A stretch of 64,000 nt of DNA from Mycolicibacterium sp. MU0053 (lineage in GTDB: Bacteria; Actinomycetota; Actinomycetes; Mycobacteriales; Mycobacteriaceae), in contig NZ_OY726397.1 of the NCBI RefSeq assembly GCF_963378095.1, positions 4,898,001-4,962,000 of the forward strand. Reading direction: 5' to 3'. Positions 53,738 through 61,884 of the stretch are shown here, piece after piece (the first letter of the stretch is position 1; the number at the start of each line of letters is the position of its first letter). The translations under genes and the position numbers were made by a program. The notes below the pieces were generated by a model. The model saw only the letters and a program-made list of their open reading frames with translations. It made no database searches and was not told where the DNA came from.

Positions 53738-54469
53738 TCACCGCGCCGCGGCACCGTCGCGCAGGATCTGCTCCAGCCGCTCCAGCGGATCGCCGGTCTC
53801 CGGGTACAGCCGCCGCACGTTGTCGTCGTCTTCATCGGCGCCGCCGGCAACCGCCGGCGGCGGCGCGGTCGGCGCGGTCGGCCGGACCGGCGGCGGGGGC
53901 GGCGCCACCTGAACCGCCCTGATCTTGGCCTGCAATCGCGGCAACGTGTCGTCGCGCACGGCGCGCCGCTGCAGGTCCGGGTCGGCATTCCCGGCGAAAC
54001 AGCCCGGCGGTGCCTGCTCGACGACGTCCAACGCACGCAGGTACCGCGCCAACGCCGACGCGCCCTCGAAGACGGCCGCCGCACGGTCACCCGAGGTCTC
54101 TCGCACGAGTACGAGGTTGACCCGGGCGGCGCAGGACCGCTCGCCGGAGCTGTGCGTCAGCGCGTCGGAGAACGCCCGGTCGGCGTCATCGAGCCGATCG
54201 TGCAGCGCCGCCTGCGCGCCCGCCGCGAAATGCGCCTGGCCGGGCTCTATCACGTCGAGCAGCCGCATGACCGCGACGTCGGAACCCAGTGCGGCGGGGT
54301 CGCGGGCCTCGAAGCTCGAAACCGCGGAGTTGCCCGCGAGCACGACCGAGACGCATTTGAGCACCGCCACGACCACAACGAGAGCCACCGGGGCCGACCA
54401 CACCAACAGGCGACGTCGCAGCCGCAGCCGGTCCGTTTCTCGGGGCGATCCTTCCGCGACGCGTCTCAT
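53738..54469 (-). CDS. Membrane-anchored helical-repeat protein of the MoxR/VWA operon
   Basis: A 243-residue protein: one membrane helix (LLVWSAPVALVVVVAVLKCV, about residues 21-40), then a helical region that may hold TPR-like repeats (AAGAQAALHDRLDDADRAFSDALTHSSG; ARVNLVLVRETSGDRAAAVFEGA), and a Pro-rich tail with DEDDDN. It occupies the place of the TPR-type last gene of Bat operons. ATG overlaps the upstream VWA stop by four bases. No specific family recognised. Confidence 0.7.
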   Translation of the reverse strand: MRRVAEGSPRETDRLRLRRRLLVWSAPVALVVVVAVLKCVSVVLAGNSAVSSFEARDPAALGSDVAVMRLLDVIEPGQAHFAAGAQAALHDRLDDADRAFSDALTHSSGERSCAARVNLVLVRETSGDRAAAVFEGASALARYLRALDVVEQAPPGCFAGNADPDLQRRAVRDDTLPRLQAKIRAVQVAPPPPPVRPTAPTAPPPAVAGGADEDDDNVRRLYPETGDPLERLEQILRDGAAAR

Positions 54470-55386
54470 GGTGCACCGGACTTTCGGAGGTGGGTGCGCA
54501 GCGTCAGCAACACCAGATAGAGCTCGATCAAGAGCAGGATCGCCGCGGCGGCGGCGGGAATCCAATACAGCTCGGTGCGCTCCGAGGCACGCACCATCGG
54601 GCCGGAGTCGTCGTCGACGCCGTCGGGGGGCAGCACCTCCTCGAGCGGAGCGGCCGCCGAACGGGCCTGGTAGGCCACGCCGATCTGGTCGGCGACCGCA
54701 CGCAGCACGGGTTCTGCGGCGGCGTCGCCGTAGCCGAGCACCGCGCCGCCGTCCACGGTCGTCCCCGAAAGCACAAACTCACGTTGCGGTACTTCGGATT
54801 CGGGCGCGCCGGCGCCCAGATAGAACACCAGGTTGTCGGCGCGCGGGTACTGCTGGCCGGCACTGATGAGCTGATAGCGCAGCATCGTGCCGGCCGCACC
54901 GGCATTGGTACGGGCGATGTTCTCGGGTGTGGCCGGTTGGGGACGCACGGTATCGAGGACCGGCCGCAGGCTCCAGGTGTCCGCAGACAGCGGCCAGAGC
55001 CGCGCCGGCTGGGCGGCGAATTCGAGCACCGCAAAACGCGCGTCCGGATACCGGTCGATCAGCGCGTCGATATCGGCTCGGGCAACCGCCATTCGGGAGC
55101 GGTCCGCACCCATCGGTGCCGCCATGCTCGGGGAGTTGTCCAGCACCACAAAGATATTCGGTGCGCCGTCGCCCGCCGGCACGGGAGCTTCGGTCCCGCC
55201 GAGAGCGGGCCGCAGCGCCGCGAGAAACAACAGCACCCCGGCCGCGGTCACGCCACCCCAACGCCACCACGCCGGCCCGGAGCGCGACGGACCCGAACTC
55301 CGTCGCAGCACCAGCACTCGAGCACCGAGGAAGACGGCGAACAGCACGGTGAGCGCCACCGGCGGCAGCACGGGATGCACACTCAT
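54466..55386 (-). CDS. VWA-domain membrane protein
   Basis: A 306-residue BatA/BatB-like protein. Two N-terminal hydrophobic stretches come first, then a VWA domain with MIDAS DNSPS at about 83-87 and a C-terminal membrane helix (IPAAAAAILLLIELYLVLLTL). MIDAS metal sites bind partner acidic side chains. It would work with the MoxR ATPase of this operon on an extracytoplasmic client. ATG overlaps the upstream stop by four bases. Confidence 0.88.
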   Translation of the reverse strand: MSVHPVLPPVALTVLFAVFLGARVLVLRRSSGPSRSGPAWWRWGGVTAAGVLLFLAALRPALGGTEAPVPAGDGAPNIFVVLDNSPSMAAPMGADRSRMAVARADIDALIDRYPDARFAVLEFAAQPARLWPLSADTWSLRPVLDTVRPQPATPENIARTNAGAAGTMLRYQLISAGQQYPRADNLVFYLGAGAPESEVPQREFVLSGTTVDGGAVLGYGDAAAEPVLRAVADQIGVAYQARSAAAPLEEVLPPDGVDDDSGPMVRASERTELYWIPAAAAAILLLIELYLVLLTLRTHLRKSGAP

Positions 55387-56354
55387 CGGCGCACCGCCAC
55401 CGGCCACACCGCCAGCGCCGTCAATGCCAACAGCGCCATCACCAGCGGGACATCGGGGGTCTCGACGTTGGCCGCCGCGGTCGCCGCCTCGGTATCCCCC
55501 GGCACCGGCGGATGTGCTCTGATTTCGGTCAGTTGCGGCGCCACCTCCGCGGCCACGGCATCCGACCGCCCACCGGTATCCCGGGCCAGCGCATCCAGCC
55601 CCGGATCTGCCGGGCCCGTATTGAGCACGTTGATCTGCACGCCAGCGGCCGTGGCCAGGTCCCGCACCTGATCAGCACTGAACAACGCCGGCGTTCCCGG
55701 AGATGCACCGGGGCCGCCCGGCCCGACGTAGATCAACGAGCGCCGCTGGCGGCTCGGCTCCTCGAACGAGGGGAACCCGGTCAGACACAGCGCCAGCACA
55801 TCCTCGACCGTCGGTGCGTAATCGGCGTAGGCCACCGGCGCGACCAACGCGGCGAGCTCAGCGTCATCGGCGGCGCGCGCATAGTTGGTGAACTGCGCCG
55901 CCGCGTACTCGTAGTCCCGGGTCAGGGGAAGTGCCCGACGGTTGGCGGAACTGAGTCCGATGCGTTCGGTGCCGAAGGTGGGGATCTGCTCGGCGAAGTA
56001 GCTCAGGGTCTGGCCGACCGCCGGGGCGTCCACGGGTCCGTTGGCGCAGACCATGATGTCCTCCGGATGGCCCGTGGCGGCCTGTCCCGCCAGCGCCGGC
56101 AAGCCGGCCGGGCGGGCCGTCACCAGCACGGCAGCCGCGAAGGCCACCGTCACCAGGAAGATCGCGACAATCGCGGCCAGCATCCGGCGGCGCAGCGCCC
56201 GGACGTATTCGGGCAGCCGAGTCAAGCGGCCGACGTTCGCCAGGAGCCGCAGCTTGCGGCTCTCGGCGGCGTCCGGACGCAACAGCGCCGCAGCGATGCA
56301 CCCCGCCAGCAGACTCATGCCGAGGATGACCACGCCCCACCAGGTCAGGTCCAT
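55383..56354 (-). CDS. VWA-like membrane protein of the MoxR operon
   Basis: A 323-residue protein with two N-terminal membrane helices (about 4-24 and 60-80), a domain resembling a VWA fold without a clear MIDAS (EDIMVCANGPVDAP at the place of DxSxS), and a C-terminal helix (LVMALLALTALAVWPVAV). It probably pairs with the VWA protein downstream. The ATG at 56354 overlaps the upstream stop by ten bases. The degenerate MIDAS suggests a structural role (inference). Confidence 0.75.
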   Translation of the reverse strand: MDLTWWGVVILGMSLLAGCIAAALLRPDAAESRKLRLLANVGRLTRLPEYVRALRRRMLAAIVAIFLVTVAFAAAVLVTARPAGLPALAGQAATGHPEDIMVCANGPVDAPAVGQTLSYFAEQIPTFGTERIGLSSANRRALPLTRDYEYAAAQFTNYARAADDAELAALVAPVAYADYAPTVEDVLALCLTGFPSFEEPSRQRRSLIYVGPGGPGASPGTPALFSADQVRDLATAAGVQINVLNTGPADPGLDALARDTGGRSDAVAAEVAPQLTEIRAHPPVPGDTEAATAAANVETPDVPLVMALLALTALAVWPVAVRR

Positions 56355-56818
56355 GTCCGGATCAGCTCCTCGGTGGACTCGCCGACGATCACCAGGTCGA
56401 CCGTGGATTCGGCGTTGAACTGCGCGTCGATCAGGTCGGCCAGAATCGGGGCCGCGGGCGCGAGTTCGCTCTCGGCGATGGCGCTGAGTTGCAGGTGGTG
56501 CGCGCGGACCCCGGTCAGCTGGCCCAGGAAGGTGCGCAGCTCGCGGCTGATCGCGGCGCCGGCGGCGACAGTGTCCGAATCGCCGGCGCGGTAACTGGTA
56601 ACGATGCGGCGCACCGACCCGGCGGACCGGCGCTTGAGCCATTCGTTTCGCGCGGTTCCGACCACTGGGATCTCGGCCAGCTTGCCGGGGGCCATGGTGA
56701 GGACGAAAACCAGTACGTACCAACCGATCAGCCCCACCGCCAGGACCACGGCCAGCCAGAGCCACCGAACCGAGTAGGGCGTCGGGCCGATCAGATATTG
56801 CAGCAGTTCATCGGGCAC
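56345..56818 (-). CDS. Small membrane protein of the MoxR operon (DUF4381-like position)
   Basis: A 157-residue protein with one N-terminal membrane helix (WLWLAVVLAVGLIGWYVLVFVL, about 19-40), then a basic, helical region. Between DUF58 and VWA genes, Bat operons carry a DUF4381-type gene; this fits by place and topology, but sequence identity to that family was not verifiable. GTG at 56818 overlaps the DUF58 stop by 11 bases. Confidence 0.7.
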   Translation of the reverse strand: MPDELLQYLIGPTPYSVRWLWLAVVLAVGLIGWYVLVFVLTMAPGKLAEIPVVGTARNEWLKRRSAGSVRRIVTSYRAGDSDTVAAGAAISRELRTFLGQLTGVRAHHLQLSAIAESELAPAAPILADLIDAQFNAESTVDLVIVGESTEELIRTWT

Positions 56819-57680
56819 GGGTGAGCACCCCGGTCACGGATGTCAGCGCAGCGCGCACGTCACGGCTACCGGTGAGCGTGGCATGCGCGACACCGTGGGA
56901 GGTCAAGAACTCCGTCAACGCACGGCGGCGCGCGGCCTCGGCGGCCCGGTAGGCCTCGACCACCTCTGCTCCCAAGCTCGCACCGCTGTCCACGAAGCGA
57001 CCGGTGCTCACGTCGTAGCCCGCGCGGTCGTCGTCGGCCGAGCCGATCGCCGGCATGTCCGCGATCATCGTCCAGATCACGTCATGCCCGGCGGTGAGCG
57101 GCCGCAGTACCTCCGACAGCCGCTGGTCGGCGTCGGGCTCATCGGAGACCGCCACCACCAGCAGCGGGTGTCGGTAGTGCCGCGCGACCCAGTTCAGTTG
57201 TGTCACAACGTCGCTGCGCGCCGGGCTGGTCAGGGTGTGGTCGTTGAAGCGGTGCAACATGCTTTCGATGTGCGCGTCGCCGCGGCGCAGCCGGATGTCC
57301 ACACACCCCCGGGCGTCGCCGAACACCATGCCGATCTCGTCGGAACGCTGCAGCGTGATCAGACCCATCGCGCCGATCACGGTGGTGGCCACATCGCGCT
57401 TCGGCTCGCCCGACGGCGCCCACGCCATGGTGTTCCGTCCGGCGTCGGCGACGACGATGATCTTGTGGTGCTTCTCGGTGACGAACCGCTTGATCAGCGT
57501 GTGACCCGAACGCGCCGTGGCCTTCCAGTCGATGTCGCGAACGTCGTCACCGGGCACATAGGGGCGCAACTCGTCGAATTCCATGCTGCGGGTGTGGATC
57601 AGCGCGTAGCGCCCGCCCTCCAGGAATCCGCCGGTGTCGCGGCCGAAATGCATTCGGGCCCGGTCGAGGTAGCTTCCCAT
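56808..57680 (-). CDS. DUF58 domain protein (BatC-adjacent type)
   Basis: A 290-residue DUF58 protein with the diagnostic RPYVPGDDVRDIDWKATAR block (about residues 39-57) and a VWA-like remainder (IIVVADAGRNTM). DUF58 genes nearly always follow a moxR gene, as here (6-base gap), and the two products are thought to act together. ATG at 57680 after AGGAAG-like sequence. Confidence 0.9.
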   Translation of the reverse strand: MGSYLDRARMHFGRDTGGFLEGGRYALIHTRSMEFDELRPYVPGDDVRDIDWKATARSGHTLIKRFVTEKHHKIIVVADAGRNTMAWAPSGEPKRDVATTVIGAMGLITLQRSDEIGMVFGDARGCVDIRLRRGDAHIESMLHRFNDHTLTSPARSDVVTQLNWVARHYRHPLLVVAVSDEPDADQRLSEVLRPLTAGHDVIWTMIADMPAIGSADDDRAGYDVSTGRFVDSGASLGAEVVEAYRAAEAARRRALTEFLTSHGVAHATLTGSRDVRAALTSVTGVLTRAR

Positions 57681-57686
57681 GACGGC

Positions 57687-58688
57687 TCAGGGCACCGGGA
57701 CCGCTCGCAGCACCGCGTCGACGACGACATCCGGGGTGACGCGCTCGCTCGCGGCCTGGAAGCCCAGGATGAAGCGATGCCGCAGCACTCGGTGCGCCAG
57801 CCGCGCAACGTCCTCGGGCACAACATGATTGCGGCCGCGCAGCACGGCCATGGCCCGTGCGGTGCGACAGAACGCGATGGTGGCACGAGGGCTCGCGCCG
57901 TACTCGACCAGGCGGGCCAGCTGCGCGGGCAGGTACTGCTCCGGATCCCGGGTGACGGAGACCAGCGTGCTGGCGTACCGGATCAACTCCGGAGCCATGT
58001 GTACCGCGCGGGTCAGTTCCTGGACGCGTCGAATATCAGCCGCGGTGACGACCGGTGCGGCAGGTCGGTCCCGGTCGAACACCCCGGCGTCCATCCGCGC
58101 GATGACCTCGACCTCGTCGTCGACCGACGGGTAGCCCACCAGTTCCTTGAGCATGAACCGGTCGGTCTGCGCCTCGGACAGCGGATACGTGCCCTCCTGG
58201 TCGACCGGGTTCTGCGTGGCGATGACCAGGAACGGCCGGGGCATCGGATACTGCACGCCGGCGATGGTCGTTTGGCGTTCCTCCATCGCCTCGAGCATGG
58301 CGCTCTGTGTCTTGGCACTCGAGCGGTTGATCTCGTCGAGCAGCACGATGTTGGCGTGCACCGGACCGAGCTGCGTGACGAACGAGTTGGTGGCCGCCTC
58401 GTAGACCTGCGTGCCGATGATGTCACTGGGGAGCAGGTCCGGCGTGCACTGGATGCGCCGGAACTCGCCATCGATGGACTCGGCGATGACCCGGGCCGCG
58501 GTGGTCTTGGCCAGGCCGGGCACACTCTCGATGAGCAGATGGCCGCCGGCCAACAAGGCCACCAGCATGGATTCGCGGAGATGTCCCTGTCCGACGACCT
58601 TGGCCGAGAACGACGAGGCCACGGCGCCGACGATGCGCTGCGCCTCGGCCACCTCCCGATGGTCGAGCTGCATACCTGCTGTGGTCAT
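57687..58688 (-). CDS. MoxR family AAA+ ATPase
   Basis: A 333-residue MoxR-proper ATPase. Walker A ESVPGLAKTT is at about 54-63 (the usual VPGxAKT variant), Walker B NIVLLDEINR at about 113-122, and sensor/arginine regions follow. It heads a six-gene leftward operon with DUF58, two VWA genes and two small membrane proteins. The ATG at 58688 has GAAGGACAC upstream. Likely assists metal insertion or folding of an extracytoplasmic protein; client unknown. Confidence 0.93.
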   Translation of the reverse strand: MTTAGMQLDHREVAEAQRIVGAVASSFSAKVVGQGHLRESMLVALLAGGHLLIESVPGLAKTTAARVIAESIDGEFRRIQCTPDLLPSDIIGTQVYEAATNSFVTQLGPVHANIVLLDEINRSSAKTQSAMLEAMEERQTTIAGVQYPMPRPFLVIATQNPVDQEGTYPLSEAQTDRFMLKELVGYPSVDDEVEVIARMDAGVFDRDRPAAPVVTAADIRRVQELTRAVHMAPELIRYASTLVSVTRDPEQYLPAQLARLVEYGASPRATIAFCRTARAMAVLRGRNHVVPEDVARLAHRVLRHRFILGFQAASERVTPDVVVDAVLRAVPVP

Positions 58689-58751
58689 GTGTCCTTCCGA
58701 AAGCGTCCCGACCACCTGCAGGTGTACCCGCATGTGCGGATCTCATGCGAA

Positions 58752-58780
58752 CGGCTACCCGGCGGTGTGCCGGGTAGCCG
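58752..58780 (-). terminator. Strong terminator hairpin
   Basis: CGGCTACCCGGC/GCCGGGTAGCCG is a perfect 12-base-pair stem with a 5-base loop, 27 bases past the MpaB-like stop. It would insulate that gene from the moxR operon. Confidence 0.75.
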
Positions 58781-58806
58781 CTGCGAGGGACGTGCCGAGC
58801 GCCTGC

Positions 58807-59754
58807 CTAGCCGTCGTCTGCTGGGAGGTGGTAGGCGAACGACTTCTGCTGACGCACCTTCATCTTCTCCAGGCATTCGTGATGTTTGCGGGCGTGGTAG
58901 GCCAGCGGAAAGTAGGTGAGCCGGTCGGGCAGGACTCGGTAGGCCAGCCGGATCGCGGCATAGATCCGGGTGAGCTGGCGTTCCTCGGCCGCGCTCCAGG
59001 TGAGACCGAGTTTGTCCCGGAGCCGGGGGTCGAGCAACCCGACGATGGACAGGTAGTTGAACCGCAGCAGCGGCCGGACCGCGGCCCGGACCACGGGATA
59101 GAGGAATTTGGGTAGTGCCGGCGGCAGGTCGATCTGCCCCGTGACCATGTCCTCGACCAGCTTGTGGGCCTGCGGAGTGCCCTGCAGCGTGTCGACCATC
59201 GCCTCGAAGTACTCATCGAACTCGGCGTCGGTGGTCGGGTAGCCGCGCATCGGAACATGCAGCAGGCGCGCCAGCCGCCCGTTGTCGCGCAGCAGCTCCT
59301 CCTTCTCGGCGTTGGTGAACTCCCGTCCGATCAACAGCCGGCCGGCCTTGGCGGTCACGAGGTAGCCGGTCGCGATCACCCACTGATAGGCCTCGGGATT
59401 CAGCGCGCTGATCTGCTTGCCGGTGTCGGCGCTCTTCATCACGATGGGTTGGTGCATCGCACGGACCCGATCGCCCTCGGCTACGGCCTCGGTCCCGCCG
59501 TAGGTCCAGCGCAGCACGGAGTCGATTGAGCGCACCGCGCGCCCGGCCGGATCGCCGTGGAACGCCGCCGAGTAGCGCCCGGTGATCTCGGCGATCACCG
59601 GATGCATCGCCTGCATCATGAATGCCGCGCCGTCCAGGATCAGGAAGGTCCACCGCCCGGTGTGCTCGGCGGTCAGGGAGTCCAGCGGGACCAACTCGGG
59701 TGCGGCCGGCTCGGACGCTGGCGCTGCGACGTCGATGTCACTTGTGGCAGTCAT
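58807..59754 (-). CDS. Oxygenase MpaB family (DUF2236) protein
   Basis: A 315-residue protein of the MpaB/DUF2236 family (WTFLILDGAAFMMQAMHPVIAEITGRYSAAF at residues 35-65; LRWTYGGTEA; MHQPIVM; a late AYHARKHHECL segment). Members bind heme b and act as oxygenases in fungal and rubber-cleavage pathways (Lcp is a relative). A basic, His-rich C terminus follows. ATG at 59754. It is divergent from a TetR gene 79 bases away, its probable repressor. Confidence 0.85.
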   Translation of the reverse strand: MTATSDIDVAAPASEPAAPELVPLDSLTAEHTGRWTFLILDGAAFMMQAMHPVIAEITGRYSAAFHGDPAGRAVRSIDSVLRWTYGGTEAVAEGDRVRAMHQPIVMKSADTGKQISALNPEAYQWVIATGYLVTAKAGRLLIGREFTNAEKEELLRDNGRLARLLHVPMRGYPTTDAEFDEYFEAMVDTLQGTPQAHKLVEDMVTGQIDLPPALPKFLYPVVRAAVRPLLRFNYLSIVGLLDPRLRDKLGLTWSAAEERQLTRIYAAIRLAYRVLPDRLTYFPLAYHARKHHECLEKMKVRQQKSFAYHLPADDG

Positions 59755-59773
59755 GCTGCACCTCCTGTTGAGC

Positions 59774-59802
59774 TGACGGCCATGACGCTAATATGACCGC
59801 CA
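59774..59802. repeat. Direct repeat in MpaB/TetR intergenic region
   Basis: TGACGGCCA at 59774 and TGACCGCCA at 59794 are 8/9 identical and exactly 20 bases apart, two helical turns. Their place between the divergent genes suggests operator half-sites for the TetR at 59834. Confidence 0.4.
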
Positions 59803-59833
59803 GGTCGCATTCAAGTCGCGTTAGGGAGCCGGA

Positions 59834-60463
59834 TTGACTTCGTCTAGCAGCAGGTCAAAGCGTAGAAAGCTGCCCCAGCAGGAACGGTCCCGAGAAATGG
59901 TCGCGAAAATTGTGTCCGCCACGGTGGGTCTGCTTGGGCGGTCGGATCCGGACCGGGTCACCACCAATCAGATTGCCGAGGCCGCCGGAGTCAGCAAGGG
60001 TTCGATCTATCAGTACTTCACCAACAAGGACGAGATCATCGACGCCGCGATCGAACAATTCGCCGCCGAGCAGGCCCCCGCCATCGAAGAAATGCTGCGC
60101 ATGGTGACCATGGATGAGCCGGCGGCGGCCATGGAGCGTTCGATCGACATCCTGATCGAGGTCACGATCGCCAACCGCCGCCTGATCCGCTATCTGGCCG
60201 AGCGCCCCGATCACGTGCGCACCTTCGAGAATGTCTCGGGTTTGAATGCCACCCTGTTGGCGATGGCGACCGTGCACATGGGGCACTACCGCGACCAATA
60301 CCGCCATGAGTTGAGCCCCCGCGCACTGGCCTGGCTGTTCTTCAACATGGCCGTGGCGACAACAATGCGCTACATCGAATCCGACGACCCGATTCGCCTC
60401 GAAGAACTCCGCAGTGGCCTCAAGTTCGCATCCACCGGACTGTTGGCCGGCGGCCGCAGCTAG
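59834..60463 (+). CDS. TetR/AcrR family transcriptional regulator
   Basis: A 209-residue TetR protein with helix-turn-helix TTNQIAEAAGVSKGSIYQYFTNKDEI at about residues 37-63 and a helical ligand domain (FNMAVATTMRYIESDDPI near the end). TTG start at 59834 with GGGAG before; the N terminus is Ser/Lys/Arg-rich. It is divergent from the MpaB-like gene. Confidence 0.9.
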   Translation: MTSSSSRSKRRKLPQQERSREMVAKIVSATVGLLGRSDPDRVTTNQIAEAAGVSKGSIYQYFTNKDEIIDAAIEQFAAEQAPAIEEMLRMVTMDEPAAAMERSIDILIEVTIANRRLIRYLAERPDHVRTFENVSGLNATLLAMATVHMGHYRDQYRHELSPRALAWLFFNMAVATTMRYIESDDPIRLEELRSGLKFASTGLLAGGRS

Positions 60464-60748
60464 CGGTTACCGAAACCGTCAGCCGCGCGCGGTTCATGCA
60501 ACTAATTTCGTTGTGTGGCCATCGAATTTAGACGGATTTCGAGTCAGATCGCGATAGCGTATCGCGGGAAACATCCCGCCAGCTGTGCGTTTTCTGGCTC
60601 ACGAAAAGACTGCCGCTGCGACGAAATCCGTAGTAATCTCGACTCTGGTTGAGCTTACAGCCGTGGGTCGCAACGCATGCCCGCGCTATACAGCCGAGCA
60701 CCGTTACGACTCCTCTCACTGGCTCGCGCACATGGGGATAGGGGTGCG
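60464..60748. other. Intergenic region with two overlapping hairpins
   Basis: No larger gene seen. CGCGATA-GCG-TATCGCG (60550-60566) is a perfect inverted repeat, and GCGGG-AAACAT-CCCGC (60564-60579) shares its 3' arm, so the two cannot both form: a possible alternate-fold switch or terminator after the TetR gene. The remainder is unremarkable. Confidence 0.45.
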
Positions 60749-60832
60749 ATGACGATGGCTGATCGCATGGCCACACACACAATCAATGGTCGCGCCGCGG
60801 GCGTCGCGGCTTGCCCCGGGTGGCGCCGATGA
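60749..60832 (+). CDS. 27-residue upstream ORF overlapping the STAS gene
   Basis: ATG with an AGGGGTG site, 27 codons, stop TGA overlapping the ATG of the STAS gene by four bases (ATGA). The product is MTMADRMATH... ending GWRR, with one cysteine. It may be a leader peptide controlling or coupling translation of the STAS protein. Coding is not proven. Confidence 0.35.
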   Translation: MTMADRMATHTINGRAAGVAACPGWRR

Positions 60833-61278
60833 CGAGCCCCGCCGGCACCATCAGGCTCTACCGGCCCGATCCGAACTCGATCTGCGAATCAAAGCGCTGC
60901 GGGCGGGCCACATTCACCGTTCACCCGGCCTCACCCGGCAGGATCCGGATTGCCGCCTACGGCGATGTCGACGCCGTCAACGGTCGGGCCCTCGGCCACT
61001 ACGTGGAGGCGCACACCGGCACCTCCCAGCAGTTGGTCCTCGACCTGCGCGCTGTCGACTTCTTCGGCACCCAAGGGTTCACCGCCCTGTACTACATCAG
61101 CGTCCAGTGCACGCGGCGGGACGTCGACTGGATGCTCGTCGGCAGTCCCCCAGTGCACCGCCTGCTGCGAATCTGCGATACCAGCAGCGAGCTACCGCTG
61201 TGCACCGACCTCGCGTCCGCGTTGGCGCGACTCGACCAGATCACCCAGTGCCGCGGGCGCATCGCATCCGCCGGCTGA
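60829..61278 (+). CDS. STAS-domain (anti-anti-sigma-like) protein
   Basis: A 149-residue protein whose core is a STAS fold: RIRIAAYGDVDAVNGRALGHYVE, then LVLDLRAVDFFGTQGFTALYYIS. The loop reads FFGTQG, where spore-type antagonists have a phosphorylatable Ser; this FFGT pattern is typical of mycobacterial STAS regulators of stress sigma factors. No anti-sigma kinase is adjacent. The ATG at 60829 is chosen because it overlaps the small ORF stop; GTG 60820 and TTG 60811 are alternatives. Confidence 0.8.
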   Translation: MTSPAGTIRLYRPDPNSICESKRCGRATFTVHPASPGRIRIAAYGDVDAVNGRALGHYVEAHTGTSQQLVLDLRAVDFFGTQGFTALYYISVQCTRRDVDWMLVGSPPVHRLLRICDTSSELPLCTDLASALARLDQITQCRGRIASAG

Positions 61279-61383
61279 GATCGGCGCGGTCCCGCCACCA
61301 CGACCGCGCGGGTAACTCGCGTTACGACGCAGGATCTGTGGGTATACCTCTGCGACTATGACGCCTGAGACCCTGGATCGCCG

Positions 61384-61884
61384 GTGACGACGGAACCCGA
61401 TCGCGAACCGTTCGAAAGCCTCGTCGCGGCGCTCGATTATCCGATGTTCGTCGTCACCACCCGCGCCGGGGAGACGCGCTCCGGGTGCTTGGTGGGGTTC
61501 GCGACCCAGACGAGTATCAACCCACCGAAGTTCCTGGTCGGGTTGTCGCGAAAGAACGCGACGTTCCGGGTGGCGCGGCAGGCCACCCACCTGGCGGTAC
61601 ATCTGGTAGCGCGCGAACACCTCGAACTCGCCGAGCTGTTCGGCAGTCAAACCGGGGACGAGGTCGACAAGTTCGCGCAGTGCGACTGGCACGAGGGACC
61701 GGCCGGGGTGCCGATCCTCGACCGCGCCCTGGCCTGGTTCGTCGGGGAGATCAGCGACCGGTTCGACGTCGGTGACCACGTCGGACACCTGCTGATTCCC
61801 ATTGCCGGTCAGGCCCCGGCGGAGTGGCCGAACTGGGTGCGCTTCGCCGACGTGCGGGACCTCGAACCCGGCCACGACGCCTGA
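61384..61884 (+). CDS. Flavin reductase-like domain protein
   Basis: A 166-residue protein of the flavin-reductase split-barrel family (PMFVVTTRAGETRSGCLVGFATQTSINPPKFLVGLSRKNATFRV). Members bind FMN and supply reduced flavin to monooxygenases, or bind FMN as a regulator. GTG start. Its stop overlaps the next ATG by one base, so it is translationally coupled to the RibD-like gene; both concern flavin or pterin reduction. Confidence 0.85.
   Translation: MTTEPDREPFESLVAALDYPMFVVTTRAGETRSGCLVGFATQTSINPPKFLVGLSRKNATFRVARQATHLAVHLVAREHLELAELFGSQTGDEVDKFAQCDWHEGPAGVPILDRALAWFVGEISDRFDVGDHVGHLLIPIAGQAPAEWPNWVRFADVRDLEPGHDA

Noticed and set aside
61358..61387. Nine-codon ORF overlapping the flavin reductase start
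   Set aside because: No ribosome site seen and too short; likely chance.
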